Shown: positions 1-9,136, numbered from the stretch's first letter. The stretch is 57,987 bases of DNA from Calditrichota bacterium (GCA_024277115.1 JAJRVW010000225.1:1-57987), one strand, 5' to 3'. Notes: generated from the sequence alone by a model not told the origin. A program made the numbers and translations.

Positions 1-1
1 A

Positions 2-901
2 AAAGATATTGAGGATTTGAAATTTGGCCTAAAACATGGTGTTGATTATGTTGCGCTCTCTTTTGTGCGGGAAGCCCAGGATATTCGGGATTTAAGAAAT
101 ATGATGGGTGAAAACCCGGTTCCCATAATCGCAAAAATTGAAAAGCCTGAAGCCGTAAAAAACATTGATGAAATTATCATGGAGACGGACGCGGCCATGG
201 TGGCACGTGGCGACTTAGGTGTTGAAATATCGGCGGAGAAAGTTCCTGTCGTTCAGAAAATGATTATTGAAAAATGCATGACAGCAGGGATTCCAGTTAT
301 AACAGCCACGCAAATGCTCGATTCAATGATGGCCAACCCTGTACCAACGCGGGCCGAAGCCTCTGATGTAGCCAACGCGGTTTTTGATGGAACGGACGCC
401 GTGATGCTTTCCGGTGAAACAGCGTTCGGGAAATATCCATTAGAATCCGTTTCAATTATGGCTTCAATAATCCGTGAAGCTGAAAAGGGTGGATATTTTC
501 GCATAAAATCAGACCGGCGTTCACCAACAAACGCACCCCTTTCTTCTTCACGGTCTATCTGCCATGTTGCCAATATCAGCGCTCAGGATATTGGAGCTAA
601 ATATATTGTTGTTTTCACAGAATCCGGATTTACAGGGCAAATAATTTCAAAATACCGCCCCAAAGTACCTGTACTGGCCTTGACACAAAATGAGCGGACT
701 TTTAATCGAATGGCCTTATTATGGGGTGTAATACCTTCATTAACTCCAGAACGTGTGGAGGTTACACACTCACTTAATATGCTTGAAGAACATCTTAAAA
801 ACAGCCAACTTGCGTTTGCAGGCGATAAAATCATTTTAATTGCCGGTTCATCATCCGAAGAGGGCGGAACCAATATGATGCGCTTGCACAGGCTTCTATA
901 A
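2..901 (+). CDS. pyk: Pyruvate kinase, 5' truncated by the window edge
   Basis: Last step of glycolysis: phosphoenolpyruvate plus ADP gives pyruvate plus ATP, in the cytoplasm. The frame is open from base 2, so the start and the first part of the barrel lie outside the window. Visible barrel motifs include DYVALSFVR, IAKIEKPEAV, the family signature MVARGDLGVE and ITATQMLDSM, followed by SDVANAVFDGTDAVMLSGE. The C-terminal allosteric domain follows (about the last 120 residues), with GQIISKYRP and the ending SSEEGGTNMMRLH. About 299 residues are present of a usual 470-480. Identification is firm; the effector cannot be read from the sequence. Confidence 0.97.
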   Translation, partial: KDIEDLKFGLKHGVDYVALSFVREAQDIRDLRNMMGENPVPIIAKIEKPEAVKNIDEIIMETDAAMVARGDLGVEISAEKVPVVQKMIIEKCMTAGIPVITATQMLDSMMANPVPTRAEASDVANAVFDGTDAVMLSGETAFGKYPLESVSIMASIIREAEKGGYFRIKSDRRSPTNAPLSSSRSICHVANISAQDIGAKYIVVFTESGFTGQIISKYRPKVPVLALTQNERTFNRMALLWGVIPSLTPERVEVTHSLNMLEEHLKNSQLAFAGDKIILIAGSSSEEGGTNMMRLHRLL

Positions 902-980
902 TCAAAAAAATGTTTTAAACTAAGGCGTATTGAAATACCGGATTATTGAATTATTCCGGCAGTTCAACTGATATTTTTTC

Positions 981-1955
981 GTGTACCTGATAAAGACCCC
1001 TCATATAACTGATCCAAAGATAAACCTTGCCATCGAAGAATTTGCAGTCCGAAACCTCGACGCCTCTAAAGAGTATCTTTTTATTTATTCCAATGCACCG
1101 TCCATCATAATCGGTAAAAACCAAAATCCATTTCAGGAAACAAACTGGCCCTTTATTGAAAAAAAAAATATTGAAATTGTGCGGCGTATATCAGGCGGTG
1201 TAACAGTTTATCATGGGCCGGGCAATATAAATTTTAGTTTTATCACCCAAAGCTCCAAAGAAAATTTCAACAAATACACACGTTTTTTAGAGCCCATTGT
1301 ACATACACTTAATTCCTTAAATGTAAAGGCCCAAATAAACAAGCGAAACGATCTTGTTATTGGAGAAAGAAAAATTTCAGGCAATGCCCAATTTACAAGC
1401 CGAAACCGTTTGTTAAGCCACGGGACGCTTTTATATAACGCCGATCTGGCGACCATTAGCAACGCTTTAAATTCGCCCTGTAGCTCGATTATATCAAAAA
1501 GTACAAAATCAGTACACAGTAAAGTGACAAATATTTATGATTATTTGGAAAAAAAGACCGACATTGAAAGCTTTAAAAATATTTTAACTAAAGGCCTGTT
1601 AGGTGCATTTTCATTTGATGGGCATCTTGAATTTGACCAAGTTCAGTGGAATGAAATAAAATCACTTGCAGCTGAAAAATATTCCTCATGGGATTGGAAT
1701 TGGGGCCGGACGCCAAAATTTAATTTTTTAATAGAAAACAATGACCTTAAATTTAAAGCTTCACTTGATATCTCAGGTGGAAGGATAAAAAAAATAGAAT
1801 TTCAATCTGGCGACCGAAAGTTAAAAAACTGCCTCGATGGCCTTGTTGGCTGTCGCTTTTCCAGAGAAAATATCAAAAAATATTTTGATGATGAAATTAA
1901 GTGCAGCAATTTAATAAAAAATAATAATTTATTAGAAACTGTTTTTCCATTTTAG
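981..1955 (+). CDS. lplA: Lipoate-protein ligase A family
   Basis: Attaches lipoate, through lipoyl-AMP, to lysines of E2 subunits and GcvH. The 324-residue protein has the lipoate-binding signature RRISGG.TVYHGPGNINFSF around residues 70-90 and the lysine-containing GERKISGNAQ near residue 131, which matches the catalytic lysine region of LplA. The C-terminal ~80 residues fit the accessory domain of bacterial LplA. The start is GTG and no strong Shine-Dalgarno sequence is visible. The SDR gene follows after 11 nt, so the two are probably co-transcribed. An octanoyltransferase of the same fold is possible, but length and motifs favour LplA. Confidence 0.88.
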   Translation: MYLIKTPHITDPKINLAIEEFAVRNLDASKEYLFIYSNAPSIIIGKNQNPFQETNWPFIEKKNIEIVRRISGGVTVYHGPGNINFSFITQSSKENFNKYTRFLEPIVHTLNSLNVKAQINKRNDLVIGERKISGNAQFTSRNRLLSHGTLLYNADLATISNALNSPCSSIISKSTKSVHSKVTNIYDYLEKKTDIESFKNILTKGLLGAFSFDGHLEFDQVQWNEIKSLAAEKYSSWDWNWGRTPKFNFLIENNDLKFKASLDISGGRIKKIEFQSGDRKLKNCLDGLVGCRFSRENIKKYFDDEIKCSNLIKNNNLLETVFPF

Positions 1956-1966
1956 TCGAGGATAAC

Positions 1967-2722
1967 TTGGATCGTATTAGTATTGTAACAGGCGGGGGCT
2001 CGGGGATTGGACGTGCAATTTGTCATGCCCTGGCAAAAAATAATCATCGCGTTTTAATTGTCGGCAGGCGGGAAGAGAAATTAAAAGAGACACAAAAAGC
2101 CTTTCCAACTAAGATCGATATTCTCACCGCTGATATTTCAGAGACTGGCGATCGCTTAAAAATTGTAGAATATTGTGCGAAAAAAAAAATACAGTTTTTA
2201 GTCCACAACGGCGGTATTATTGGTAAAATTACAAATTTAGAAGAACTTGAACTTTCTGAGTGGCGCAAGGTAATGGCAATAAATGTTGAAGCGCCCTTGT
2301 TTTTAACACAATCCCTTTTGCCCAATTTACAAGACGGACGTATTTTGAATATTTCATCGGGCGCCGCCCATTTTGCCATAAAAGGCTGGGGCGCTTATTG
2401 CACATCAAAGGCTGCCTTGTTCATGATATATCAGCTATTGAATGTTGAACTCACAGAAAAAAATATAAAAATTGCTTCGTTACGGCCCGGGATAGTAGAC
2501 ACCGAAATGCAAGGTTTCATCCGTGAAGCCGATATTAAAAAAATGCCTCATCTTCAAAAATTTCATGATTTGTATCATGAAGGTGAAATGGAATCATCCG
2601 ACCGGGTGGCACGGTTTGCCTACTGGCTCTTAACTGAAACCAATGAAGGTGAATTTTCTGAAAAAGAATGGGACATCCGTGAAGGAGACCACAGTGCAAA
2701 ATGGGATAAAGACAAAATTTAA
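1967..2722 (+). CDS. Short-chain dehydrogenase/reductase
   Basis: NAD(P)-dependent oxidoreductase of the classical SDR family; substrate unknown. The Rossmann cofactor motif TGGGSGIG is at residues 8-15, the NGG motif (variant of NNAG) near residue 81, the catalytic Ser in NISSGAA, and the YxxxK dyad in AYCTSKAA. RPGIVDTEM is the usual segment after the active site. At 251 residues it has normal SDR length. The TTG start is preceded by GAGG at a good distance, which supports it over later ATGs. It lies 11 nt after lplA and 23 nt before the EVE gene, in the same direction. Confidence 0.88.
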   Translation: MDRISIVTGGGSGIGRAICHALAKNNHRVLIVGRREEKLKETQKAFPTKIDILTADISETGDRLKIVEYCAKKKIQFLVHNGGIIGKITNLEELELSEWRKVMAINVEAPLFLTQSLLPNLQDGRILNISSGAAHFAIKGWGAYCTSKAALFMIYQLLNVELTEKNIKIASLRPGIVDTEMQGFIREADIKKMPHLQKFHDLYHEGEMESSDRVARFAYWLLTETNEGEFSEKEWDIREGDHSAKWDKDKI

Positions 2723-2745
2723 ACGATTTATAAAAAGGAGATAAC

Positions 2746-3222
2746 GTGAAATTTTGGTTGGCAAAAACAGAGCCCAATACGTATTCCTGGCAAGATTTAG
2801 TAAACGAGCCCAACAAAACCACCATGTGGGAAGGCATCCGTAATTATCAGGTCCGTAATTTAATCCGTGATGAGATTAAACTGGGCGATCTGATTTTTAT
2901 TTATCACAGCGTTGTAAAACCGATGGCCATACAAGGTATTGCCGAGGTTGTAAAAGAAGCTTACCCAGATTACTATGCATTTGATAAAGACCATAAATAC
3001 TTTGATCCCAAAAGCAATAAAGATGAACCGACATGGCTTATGTTTGATTTAAAAGCAGTGGAATCCTTTGATATACCCGTTACGCTTACAGAGATAAAAT
3101 CACACCCGGCTTTGCACAGGATGGGTTTAGTGCAGAAAGGCAATCGACTGTCCATCCAAAAAGTGTCACCGGTGGAATGGCAGTATATTTGCGGACTTAG
3201 AAAACTAAAAAAAGTAAAATAG
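2746..3222 (+). CDS. EVE domain protein
   Basis: Small (158 residues) single-domain protein of the EVE/PUA-like fold, a family that binds modified bases in DNA or RNA. The N-terminus KFWLAKTEPNTYSW and the segment W.GIRNYQVRN (about residues 28-37) are family hallmarks; an aromatic-cage region is expected at PTWLMFDLKAV. GTG start with an AAGGAG Shine-Dalgarno six bases upstream. It is closely spaced after the SDR gene. No methylase or restriction gene is adjacent, so there is no contextual link to defence here. Confidence 0.9.
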   Translation: MKFWLAKTEPNTYSWQDLVNEPNKTTMWEGIRNYQVRNLIRDEIKLGDLIFIYHSVVKPMAIQGIAEVVKEAYPDYYAFDKDHKYFDPKSNKDEPTWLMFDLKAVESFDIPVTLTEIKSHPALHRMGLVQKGNRLSIQKVSPVEWQYICGLRKLKKVK

Positions 3223-3256
3223 ATACAAAAAAAGCATTTTTATAAAAGGACATTTT

Positions 3257-4318
3257 ATGAGTGCAGTTATGAAGCCATTGAGAAATATTGGTATTATTGG
3301 GTATGGCGCATATATCCCGGTTTACCGACTACCGGCTACAGAAATATCCGAGTTATGGCGCGATGGCCAGGATAATTTATTTCTTCCAGTTAAGCAAAAA
3401 AGCGTACCCGGCAAAGATGAAGATACAATAACCATGTCGATCGAGGCAGCACAAAATGCATTAAAAAGGGCACAGATTGACGCTACAAAAATTCGTGCAA
3501 TCTGGATAGGTTCGGAGTCGCATCCTTACGCGGTGAAGCCCTCCGGGACAGTTGTTGCGCAAGTTTTAGGGATAGTACCGGATATCCTCTCAGCCGATAT
3601 GGAGTTTGCCTGTAAAGCCGGTACAGAAGCCATGCAGGCGGCAAGTGCTTTTGTTGGGAGCGGCATGGGCGATTATGCCCTGGCCATTGGCATGGATACG
3701 GCGCAAGGCCGGCCTGGCGATGCCTTGGAATACACAGCCGCAGCTGGTGGCGCAGCTTATATCATTGGCCCCGCAGAAGAATCTTTGGCAATTCTTGAAG
3801 GCTCGTATAGTTTCGTTACCGATACACCCGATTTTTTTAGACGGGCCTATCAACACTACCCGGAGCATGGCAATCGTTTTACAGGTGACCCGGCTTATTT
3901 TAAACACATCACAGGTTCGGTTACAAAATTGCTTGAGGGGTTAAACTTAGAACCATCCGATTTTGCCGCTGCGGTATTCCACCAACCAAATAGCAAATTT
4001 CCTCAAAAAATTGCCAAACAGCTTGGGTTTACCAGCGAGCAAATCAAGCATGGGTTGTTGGCGCCCTATATCGGCAACACCTATGCAGGTGCATCACCGC
4101 TTGGCTTAACAGATGTCCTGGATTACTCAAAACCAGGTGACAGGGTTCTCATCGCCAGTTTTGGATCGGGTGCGGGCAGCGATGCGTTTAGCTTTATCGT
4201 AACAGATAAAATTAAAGATGCAGTAAAAAGAGCGCCTTTAACACAAGATTATATTGGGCGATCAATCAAAATAGATTATAGTAGATATGCTCGGTGGCGC
4301 AAAAAAATCAATCGTTGA
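3257..4318 (+). CDS. Archaeal-type hydroxymethylglutaryl-CoA synthase
   Basis: Condenses acetyl-CoA with acetoacetyl-CoA to HMG-CoA, the entry to the mevalonate pathway. The 353-residue thiolase-fold protein shows GSESHPYAVKPSG (Glu87, candidate general base), the nucleophile Cys119 in MEFACKAG, His242 in VFHQPN, and the C-terminal IDYSRYARW typical of archaeal HMG-CoA synthases rather than KAS III. A GGAC Shine-Dalgarno precedes the ATG. The next two genes encode a thiolase and a DUF35 Zn-ribbon protein. That gene order is known from archaea, where the three proteins form a channelling complex. Specificity is inferred from motifs and context; a condensing enzyme with another acyl-CoA is the alternative. 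Confidence 0.85.
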   Translation: MSAVMKPLRNIGIIGYGAYIPVYRLPATEISELWRDGQDNLFLPVKQKSVPGKDEDTITMSIEAAQNALKRAQIDATKIRAIWIGSESHPYAVKPSGTVVAQVLGIVPDILSADMEFACKAGTEAMQAASAFVGSGMGDYALAIGMDTAQGRPGDALEYTAAAGGAAYIIGPAEESLAILEGSYSFVTDTPDFFRRAYQHYPEHGNRFTGDPAYFKHITGSVTKLLEGLNLEPSDFAAAVFHQPNSKFPQKIAKQLGFTSEQIKHGLLAPYIGNTYAGASPLGLTDVLDYSKPGDRVLIASFGSGAGSDAFSFIVTDKIKDAVKRAPLTQDYIGRSIKIDYSRYARWRKKINR

Positions 4319-4406
4319 AAATAATTAAAAAAATTGATTTGGCTGCAGTGAAATACGCACATAAAAAAGTCATTGATTTTATATCTCAGACAAAAGGTTT
4401 TGAAAA

Positions 4407-5567
4407 ATGAGAAAAGTAGCAATTATTGGATTAGGGCAAACACCTGTCCGTGAACATTGGGAAAGTAACTTAAGGGATTTAGGCGTTACGGCTCTGCGCG
4501 ATGCCATGGACGATGCAGGTGTTGATACGGTTGACGGGGTTTGTGTTGGCAACATGCTAAGCGGCGCTTTAAGCGAACAAGAACACCTGGGCTCGTTGAT
4601 TGTAGATTATGCCGGCCTTGATGGTGTGGAAGGTATGAAGATTGAGGCGGCCTGTGGTTCCGGTGCCGCGGCCATACGCATGGCTGTTAAAGCGGTTGGC
4701 TCCGGCTTGATGGATACAGTTGGTGTAGTCGGTGTAGAAAAACTGACAGAATATTCCGGGAAATTTAGTACCGCTGCTTTGGCCACTGCCGCAGATGCCG
4801 ATTATGAAACAACAATGGGACTAAGTTTTGTGGGTATCAATGCCTTGCTTATGCGACGATACCTGTACGAGTACAAATATGATAAAAACGATTTTTCGAT
4901 TTTTCCAATCAATGCCCATAAAAACTCCATCCACAATCCCAATGCCATGTTCCGGTACGAGATTAGTGAAGCACAATATGCCAAATCAAAACATATTGCC
5001 GAACCGATCAATTTATTGGATTCCAGCCCTATTGCCGATGGCGCGGCGGCGGTTATAGTCTGCGCACAGGAAAATATCTCTCAGTTTAAAGGCAAGCCTA
5101 TATCGATACTCGCTTGTGAGGTAGGTACAGATACCCTTGCCCTCGATAACCGCGAAGACCCATTGTGGTTGAAAGGAGTCGAGAGGAGTGTAAAAAAAGC
5201 CTATTACCTGGCCGATGTCAAGCCAAAAGATATTGATTTTTTTGAAGTACACGATGCGTTTAGTATAATTACCGCACTTTCGTTGGAAGCAAGCGGTTTT
5301 GCGGAACGGGGCGAGGCCATAAAATTTGCTGATAAAATAGGGATTGGAATCAAGGGAGGCTTGCCACTAACAACGGGAGGTGGCTTAAAAGGGCGTGGCC
5401 ATCCGGTAGGTGCAACAGGCGTGTATCAGGTGGTTGAGGCAGCCAAACAATTGCGTGGTGAAGTCGCAAAGGAAGTACAGATTGAAAATAATAATATCGC
5501 CATGGCACAAAATATTGGTGGTAGTGGCGCAACGGTGATTACAACCATTTTAAAGCGCATTGTTTAG
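4407..5567 (+). CDS. Thiolase (acetyl-CoA C-acetyltransferase family)
   Basis: Predicted to make acetoacetyl-CoA for the preceding HMG-CoA synthase. The 386-residue protein has the nucleophile Cys83 in EAACGSGAAA, the conserved HDAFSIITAL and GRGHPVGATG motifs, and a C-terminal MAQNIGGSGAT segment of the archaeal/SCP2-like thiolase subgroup, lacking the CxG motif of classical degradative thiolases. It lies 88 nt after the synthase gene and before the DUF35 gene. The subgroup also contains lipid-transfer-like proteins, so acetoacetyl-CoA synthesis is an inference from context. Confidence 0.87.
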   Translation: MRKVAIIGLGQTPVREHWESNLRDLGVTALRDAMDDAGVDTVDGVCVGNMLSGALSEQEHLGSLIVDYAGLDGVEGMKIEAACGSGAAAIRMAVKAVGSGLMDTVGVVGVEKLTEYSGKFSTAALATAADADYETTMGLSFVGINALLMRRYLYEYKYDKNDFSIFPINAHKNSIHNPNAMFRYEISEAQYAKSKHIAEPINLLDSSPIADGAAAVIVCAQENISQFKGKPISILACEVGTDTLALDNREDPLWLKGVERSVKKAYYLADVKPKDIDFFEVHDAFSIITALSLEASGFAERGEAIKFADKIGIGIKGGLPLTTGGGLKGRGHPVGATGVYQVVEAAKQLRGEVAKEVQIENNNIAMAQNIGGSGATVITTILKRIV

Positions 5568-5748
5568 TTTTATTTGTAAATAAAATGTAATTTTTAGAAA
5601 AAATCATAAATAACAAAATACAAATAAACACAAAACTTTGAATCATATTTTTACATGCCTATTTTGTGTGTTAAATAAGAGTTTGGTTTTTTTTGAGAAT
5701 TGTATTCTGTTTTTTTGAGTTTCCGGTTTTAAACGGGTTAGGAGAGAA

Positions 5749-6147
5749 ATGGATATCCCAAGGTATTGGCGCTTAAAAGATCAGCGCTATCGTTTACAAG
5801 GTAAAAAATGTTTGGATTGTGGTAATTTAAGCTTTCCGCCACGGTTAGTGTGCCCCAAATGTAAATCCCGCAATTATGAAAAGTACTTTTTTATTGGCAA
5901 AGGTACGGTTTACAGCCACACAACCATTTACCAGGCGCCCGATCGTTTCGACCATATTGCCCCATATTCGGTTGGTTTAATTGATTTGGAAGAGGGTGTA
6001 CGCATTACGGCCCAGTTTACAGATGTGCCCGCGGAAGAATTAAAAATTGGTATGAAAGTTGAAATGGTAATCCGACAAATTTATGAAGATGGCCCCAAAG
6101 GCCCTATTTTATATGGCTATAAATTTAGACCGGTAATCTCCGTTTAA
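5749..6147 (+). CDS. DUF35 Zn-ribbon/OB-fold acyl-CoA-binding protein
   Basis: A 132-residue protein with an N-terminal rubredoxin-like Zn ribbon (CLDCG at residues 23-27 and CPKC about 14 residues further on) followed by an OB-fold. In the archaeal thiolase/HMG-CoA synthase complex the DUF35 subunit holds the shared CoA-binding channel, and its position behind the other two genes here is the same. A TAGGAGAG Shine-Dalgarno precedes the ATG. A 181-nt AT-rich gap separates it from the thiolase gene, so it may have its own promoter. The methionine-sulfoxide reductase gene starts 2 nt after its stop. Confidence 0.88.
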   Translation: MDIPRYWRLKDQRYRLQGKKCLDCGNLSFPPRLVCPKCKSRNYEKYFFIGKGTVYSHTTIYQAPDRFDHIAPYSVGLIDLEEGVRITAQFTDVPAEELKIGMKVEMVIRQIYEDGPKGPILYGYKFRPVISV

Positions 6148-6148
6148 A

Positions 6149-6598
6149 ATGAATTATCCTCTTTTACAAAAACAAATCCAATCCCTTTTAGAAAATGAGA
6201 CGGACGTGATAGCCAATATGGCTAATTTTTCTGCCTTTATTTTTCAAGAGATGGATAAAGTTAACTGGGCGGGATTTTATTTTGTAAAAGACAATCAGCT
6301 TGTCCTTGGCCCGTTCCAAGGTAAAGTCGCCTGTGTGCGTATTCCTTGGGGAAAAGGTGTTTGTGGAACAGCTGCCGAAAAACAAAACTCAATTATTGTA
6401 GAGAATGTAAACAATTTTCCCGGTCATATTGCTTGTGACGGTGCATCAAAATCGGAACTGGTAATTCCACTTATAATAAATAATAAAACCTTTGCCGTTT
6501 TTGACATTGACAGCCCTGTTATTGGCCGGTTTAATAAGGACGATAAGCAAAGCATGGAAAGCCTTATTAAGATTTTTATGGATGCTACCGTATTTTAA
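6149..6598 (+). CDS. msrC: Free methionine-(R)-sulfoxide reductase, GAF domain
   Basis: Reduces free Met-R-sulfoxide. The whole 149-residue protein is one GAF domain. The three redox cysteines of the family are present as Cys62 (VACVRIP), Cys72 (GVCGTAA) and Cys96 (HIACDGAS); their spacing of 10 and 24 residues is the same as Cys84/94/118 of the E. coli enzyme. NWAGFYF and VFDIDSP are further family signatures. The start lies directly behind the DUF35 stop with no separate Shine-Dalgarno, which suggests translational coupling. Confidence 0.92.
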   Translation: MNYPLLQKQIQSLLENETDVIANMANFSAFIFQEMDKVNWAGFYFVKDNQLVLGPFQGKVACVRIPWGKGVCGTAAEKQNSIIVENVNNFPGHIACDGASKSELVIPLIINNKTFAVFDIDSPVIGRFNKDDKQSMESLIKIFMDATVF

Positions 6599-6670
6599 AA
6601 TGGCTTATCGTTTAAAAAACTATTTTTATAGATTTAATTTATCCAATGACTAATATCGAGTTTTTATAAA

Positions 6671-7201
6671 ATGAAATATTGCAGTAATTGTGGGAACACG
6701 GTTTCATTAAGAATCCCCAAAGGGGATACGCACGCACGTTATATCTGCGACAATTGTCAAATTATCCACTACCAAAACCCCAGAATGATTGTGGGCTGCC
6801 TGCCAATATGGGAAGATAAAATACTAATCTGTAAATGCGCTATTGAACCACGCTATGGGCTTTGGACTTTACCGGCTGGTTTCCTTGAAAATGGTGAAAC
6901 GGTTGAACAGGGCGCTATCCGCGAAACTTCTGAGGAAGCCGGGGCAAACGTAACAATTATCCGGCTACACGCGTTATACAGCTTGCCACAGGTGAACCAG
7001 GTTTACGTCATCTACTTGGCAGAGATGAGATCGTCTCATTTTGATGCCGGCGAAGAATCCTTGGAATGTAAACTTATTTCGGTTGAGGAAATCCCCTGGG
7101 ATGATATTGCCTTTACAGCCATCAAATTTAGTCTTAAAATGTATGTTGAAAATTTAAAAAACGATAAAGTAGAAACTTACCTTGGGCACCATAAACGATA
7201 A
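6671..7201 (+). CDS. Nudix hydrolase with N-terminal zinc ribbon
   Basis: Hydrolyses a nucleoside diphosphate linked to another group. The N-terminus carries two CxxC pairs (YCSNCGN, residues 3-9, and YICDNCQ near residue 26). The Nudix box is complete: GFLENGE, then seven residues, then RETSEEAG. At 176 residues it resembles the zinc-ribbon Nudix group related to NADH pyrophosphatases and ADP-ribose hydrolases, but it is shorter than NudC. The substrate cannot be assigned. The threonine aldolase gene starts 3 nt after its stop. Confidence 0.88.
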   Translation: MKYCSNCGNTVSLRIPKGDTHARYICDNCQIIHYQNPRMIVGCLPIWEDKILICKCAIEPRYGLWTLPAGFLENGETVEQGAIRETSEEAGANVTIIRLHALYSLPQVNQVYVIYLAEMRSSHFDAGEESLECKLISVEEIPWDDIAFTAIKFSLKMYVENLKNDKVETYLGHHKR

Positions 7202-7204
7202 ATT

Positions 7205-8233
7205 ATGAATAAACGATCATTTGCCAGCGATAATAACGCCGGCGTACATCCAATAATAATGAAATCTTTGAATGATTGTAACCAGGGCCATGTAGTCGGT
7301 TATGGCGATGACCCGTATACACAATCGGCTATTGCAACCTTTAAAAATATATTTACCAATAAAGCAGAACCCTTTTTTGTTTATGGTGGAACGGGCGCCA
7401 ATGTGTTGGCTGTTGGCAGCATGTGCCGTCCTTTTGAATCGGTTATTTGTACGCAAACAGCCCATATAAATGTGGACGAATGCGGAGCGCCGGAGCGGTT
7501 TAGCGGGGCAAAATTGGTTGACATTCCGAGTCCTGACGGGAAGCTTACCCCTAAGATGATTCGGCCTTATTTACATGGTTTTGATTTTGAGCACCATAGC
7601 CAACCCAAGGCTATTTCCATTTCCCAGCCGACAGAAATGGGCACACTTTACGCAATTGACGAACTAAAAGCCTTACGGGAAATTGCGGACGAATTTAATT
7701 TATATTTACACATGGATGGCGCGAGAATCTCCAACGCTGCAGTAGCGCTCGATAAAAATTTCAAAGAATTCACTCTGGATTGTGGGATAGATGTCCTCTC
7801 TTTTGGTGGCAATAAAAACGGGATGATGTTTGGCGAAGCCCTCCTGTTTTTTAATGAAAAACTATCGCAGAATTTTAAATATGTACGCAAGCAGGCCATG
7901 CAGCTCCACTCCAAAATGCGCTTTATCTCCGCCCAATTTGATACTTTTATAAAAACGGATATCTGGAAGAAAAATGCGGAACACTCCAATAAAATGGCTC
8001 AAATCCTGTTAAATAAAATTAAAAATCTTCCGGGTATTCAGGTTACCCAAAAGGTTGAAACCAACGCTATCTTTGTACGGATTCCACATGAAATAATTTC
8101 TAAAGTCCAGGAAGAGTACTTTTTTTATGTCTGGGATGAATCAAAAAGCGAGGTACGCTGGATGACTTCGTTTGATACAACCGAAGAAGATATTGAGAAT
8201 TTTGTTAAAACAATCAAAAAACACATTAAATAA
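7205..8233 (+). CDS. ltaE: Threonine aldolase / beta-eliminating lyase family
   Basis: PLP enzyme that cleaves L-threonine or L-allo-threonine to glycine and acetaldehyde. The 342-residue protein has the cofactor-binding HMDGARISNAA and the PLP lysine in SFGGNKNG (about residue 200), and the N-terminal SDNNAGVHP..M of this subgroup of aspartate-aminotransferase-fold lyases. It closes the run of short-spaced genes that begins at the DUF35 gene. Its subgroup has often been found to act as low-specificity threonine aldolase; activity here is inferred from homology. Confidence 0.88.
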   Translation: MNKRSFASDNNAGVHPIIMKSLNDCNQGHVVGYGDDPYTQSAIATFKNIFTNKAEPFFVYGGTGANVLAVGSMCRPFESVICTQTAHINVDECGAPERFSGAKLVDIPSPDGKLTPKMIRPYLHGFDFEHHSQPKAISISQPTEMGTLYAIDELKALREIADEFNLYLHMDGARISNAAVALDKNFKEFTLDCGIDVLSFGGNKNGMMFGEALLFFNEKLSQNFKYVRKQAMQLHSKMRFISAQFDTFIKTDIWKKNAEHSNKMAQILLNKIKNLPGIQVTQKVETNAIFVRIPHEIISKVQEEYFFYVWDESKSEVRWMTSFDTTEEDIENFVKTIKKHIK

Positions 8234-8282
8234 TGTTGCATGGAACGAATTAACAATTTAAATTTATTTCTTTGATTTTTAA

Positions 8283-8341
8283 GGGGCTGTAGCTCAGTTG
8301 GAAGAGCGTCCCGATGCGTCGGGAAGGTCAGCGGTTCTCTC
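8283..8341 (+). pseudogene. Degenerate tRNA-Ala-like copy
   Basis: The first 19 bases match the start of the intact tRNA-Ala 168 nt downstream, and AGAGCG and AGGTCAGCGGTTC are also shared. The anticodon arm is replaced by TCCCG-ATGCGT-CGGGA, with a six-base loop, and the match ends in the T loop, where CTCGGTAGAAAA follows. The acceptor 3' strand is missing, so no mature tRNA can form. It looks like a partial duplication or a recombination scar. Confidence 0.6.
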
Positions 8342-8450
8342 GGTAGAAAAAATATTAAAGCACTAATAAAGTAGTTAAACTGTGAACAGAAAGTTTTTTA
8401 CTTTCTAAGTGTCAAATGCAAAATTTTAAAATTCTAAGAAATAAAATTCT

Positions 8451-8523
<73 letters not shown>

Positions 8524-8530
8524 CTTCTAA

Positions 8531-8561
8531 AAAGGTTGTCAATTTTGGCAACCTTTTTTTT
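8531..8561 (+). terminator. Rho-independent terminator after tRNA-Ala
   Basis: Stem AAAGGTTG / CAACCTTT with a ten-base loop, followed by a run of T. It is 8 nt after the tRNA end, as expected for its 3' end formation. Confidence 0.85.
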
Positions 8562-8616
8562 GTTTAAAAAACTCAGAATAAAAGTTGAAAAAGAGTGATT
8601 CAATCTTTAAGTTTGT

Positions 8617-8645
8617 AAACCCGATAAAAAAAGTCGGGTTTTTTA
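8617..8645 (+). terminator. Terminator-like hairpin upstream of the SUF operon
   Basis: Stem AAACCCGA / TCGGGTTT with loop TAAAAAAAG and a T-run. It ends 32 nt before the rrf2 start. It can act as a second stop for tRNA transcription, or as an attenuator if the SUF transcript starts upstream of it. Confidence 0.75.
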
Positions 8646-8676
8646 TTAAACTTAAATAGGATTAAAATAGTCGGGT

Positions 8677-9132
8677 ATGCTGCGCTTAAGTAAAAAAGTT
8701 GAATACGCACTGATTGCCATGATGGATTTGGCCAAAAATTCAGAGACCGAGCCAATTACTACCAAGTCCCTGGCATCGACTTATCAAATCCCTCAGGAGT
8801 TGCTTGGTAAGGTAATGCAAAGCCTTACAAAAAACGGGTTGCTTACCTCGGTGCAAGGTGTAAAAGGCGGCTATATCCTGGGTGATGATCCTGAAAAAAT
8901 AAAACTAATGCAGATTATTTAAATCCTTGAAGGGCCAATTTCATTTACTTCTTGTGGGTACCAGGACGAAATTGATGATTGCAGTTGCGATTTGTTTTCC
9001 ACCTGCACTATAAAATCGCCCATGGAGATAATCCAAAATGAGCTGGAAAAATATTTTTCCGGGATCAGTTTAAAAGACCTCAATAAAATGTATTATAACA
9101 GCCAAACTGCACCTGTTCAACTACGGACTTGA
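8677..9132 (+). CDS. Rrf2-family Fe-S regulator of the SUF operon, with one in-frame TAA
   Basis: Winged-helix repressor of the Rrf2/IscR family, probably sensing Fe-S status and controlling the SUF genes behind it. The N-terminal part (LRLSKKVEYALIAMMDLA, then a helix-turn-helix ending VKGGYIL) is intact. Codon 82 is TAA (8920-8922). The same frame then continues with ILEGPISFT, a cysteine group (CGY, CSC, STC within about 20 residues, the expected cluster ligands) and a normal C-terminus ending at 9132; full length would be 151 residues. The sense codon expected between II and ILEGP is often charged, and GAA would fit. Either a sequence error or a real nonsense change. The DUF59 gene starts 4 nt later. 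Confidence 0.8.
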
Positions 9133-9136
9133 TAAA

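Noticed and set aside
3606-3944. A 112-residue plus-strand open frame inside the HMG-CoA synthase gene
   Set aside because: It is a shadow of the real gene in another frame, with no family motif or ribosome binding site.
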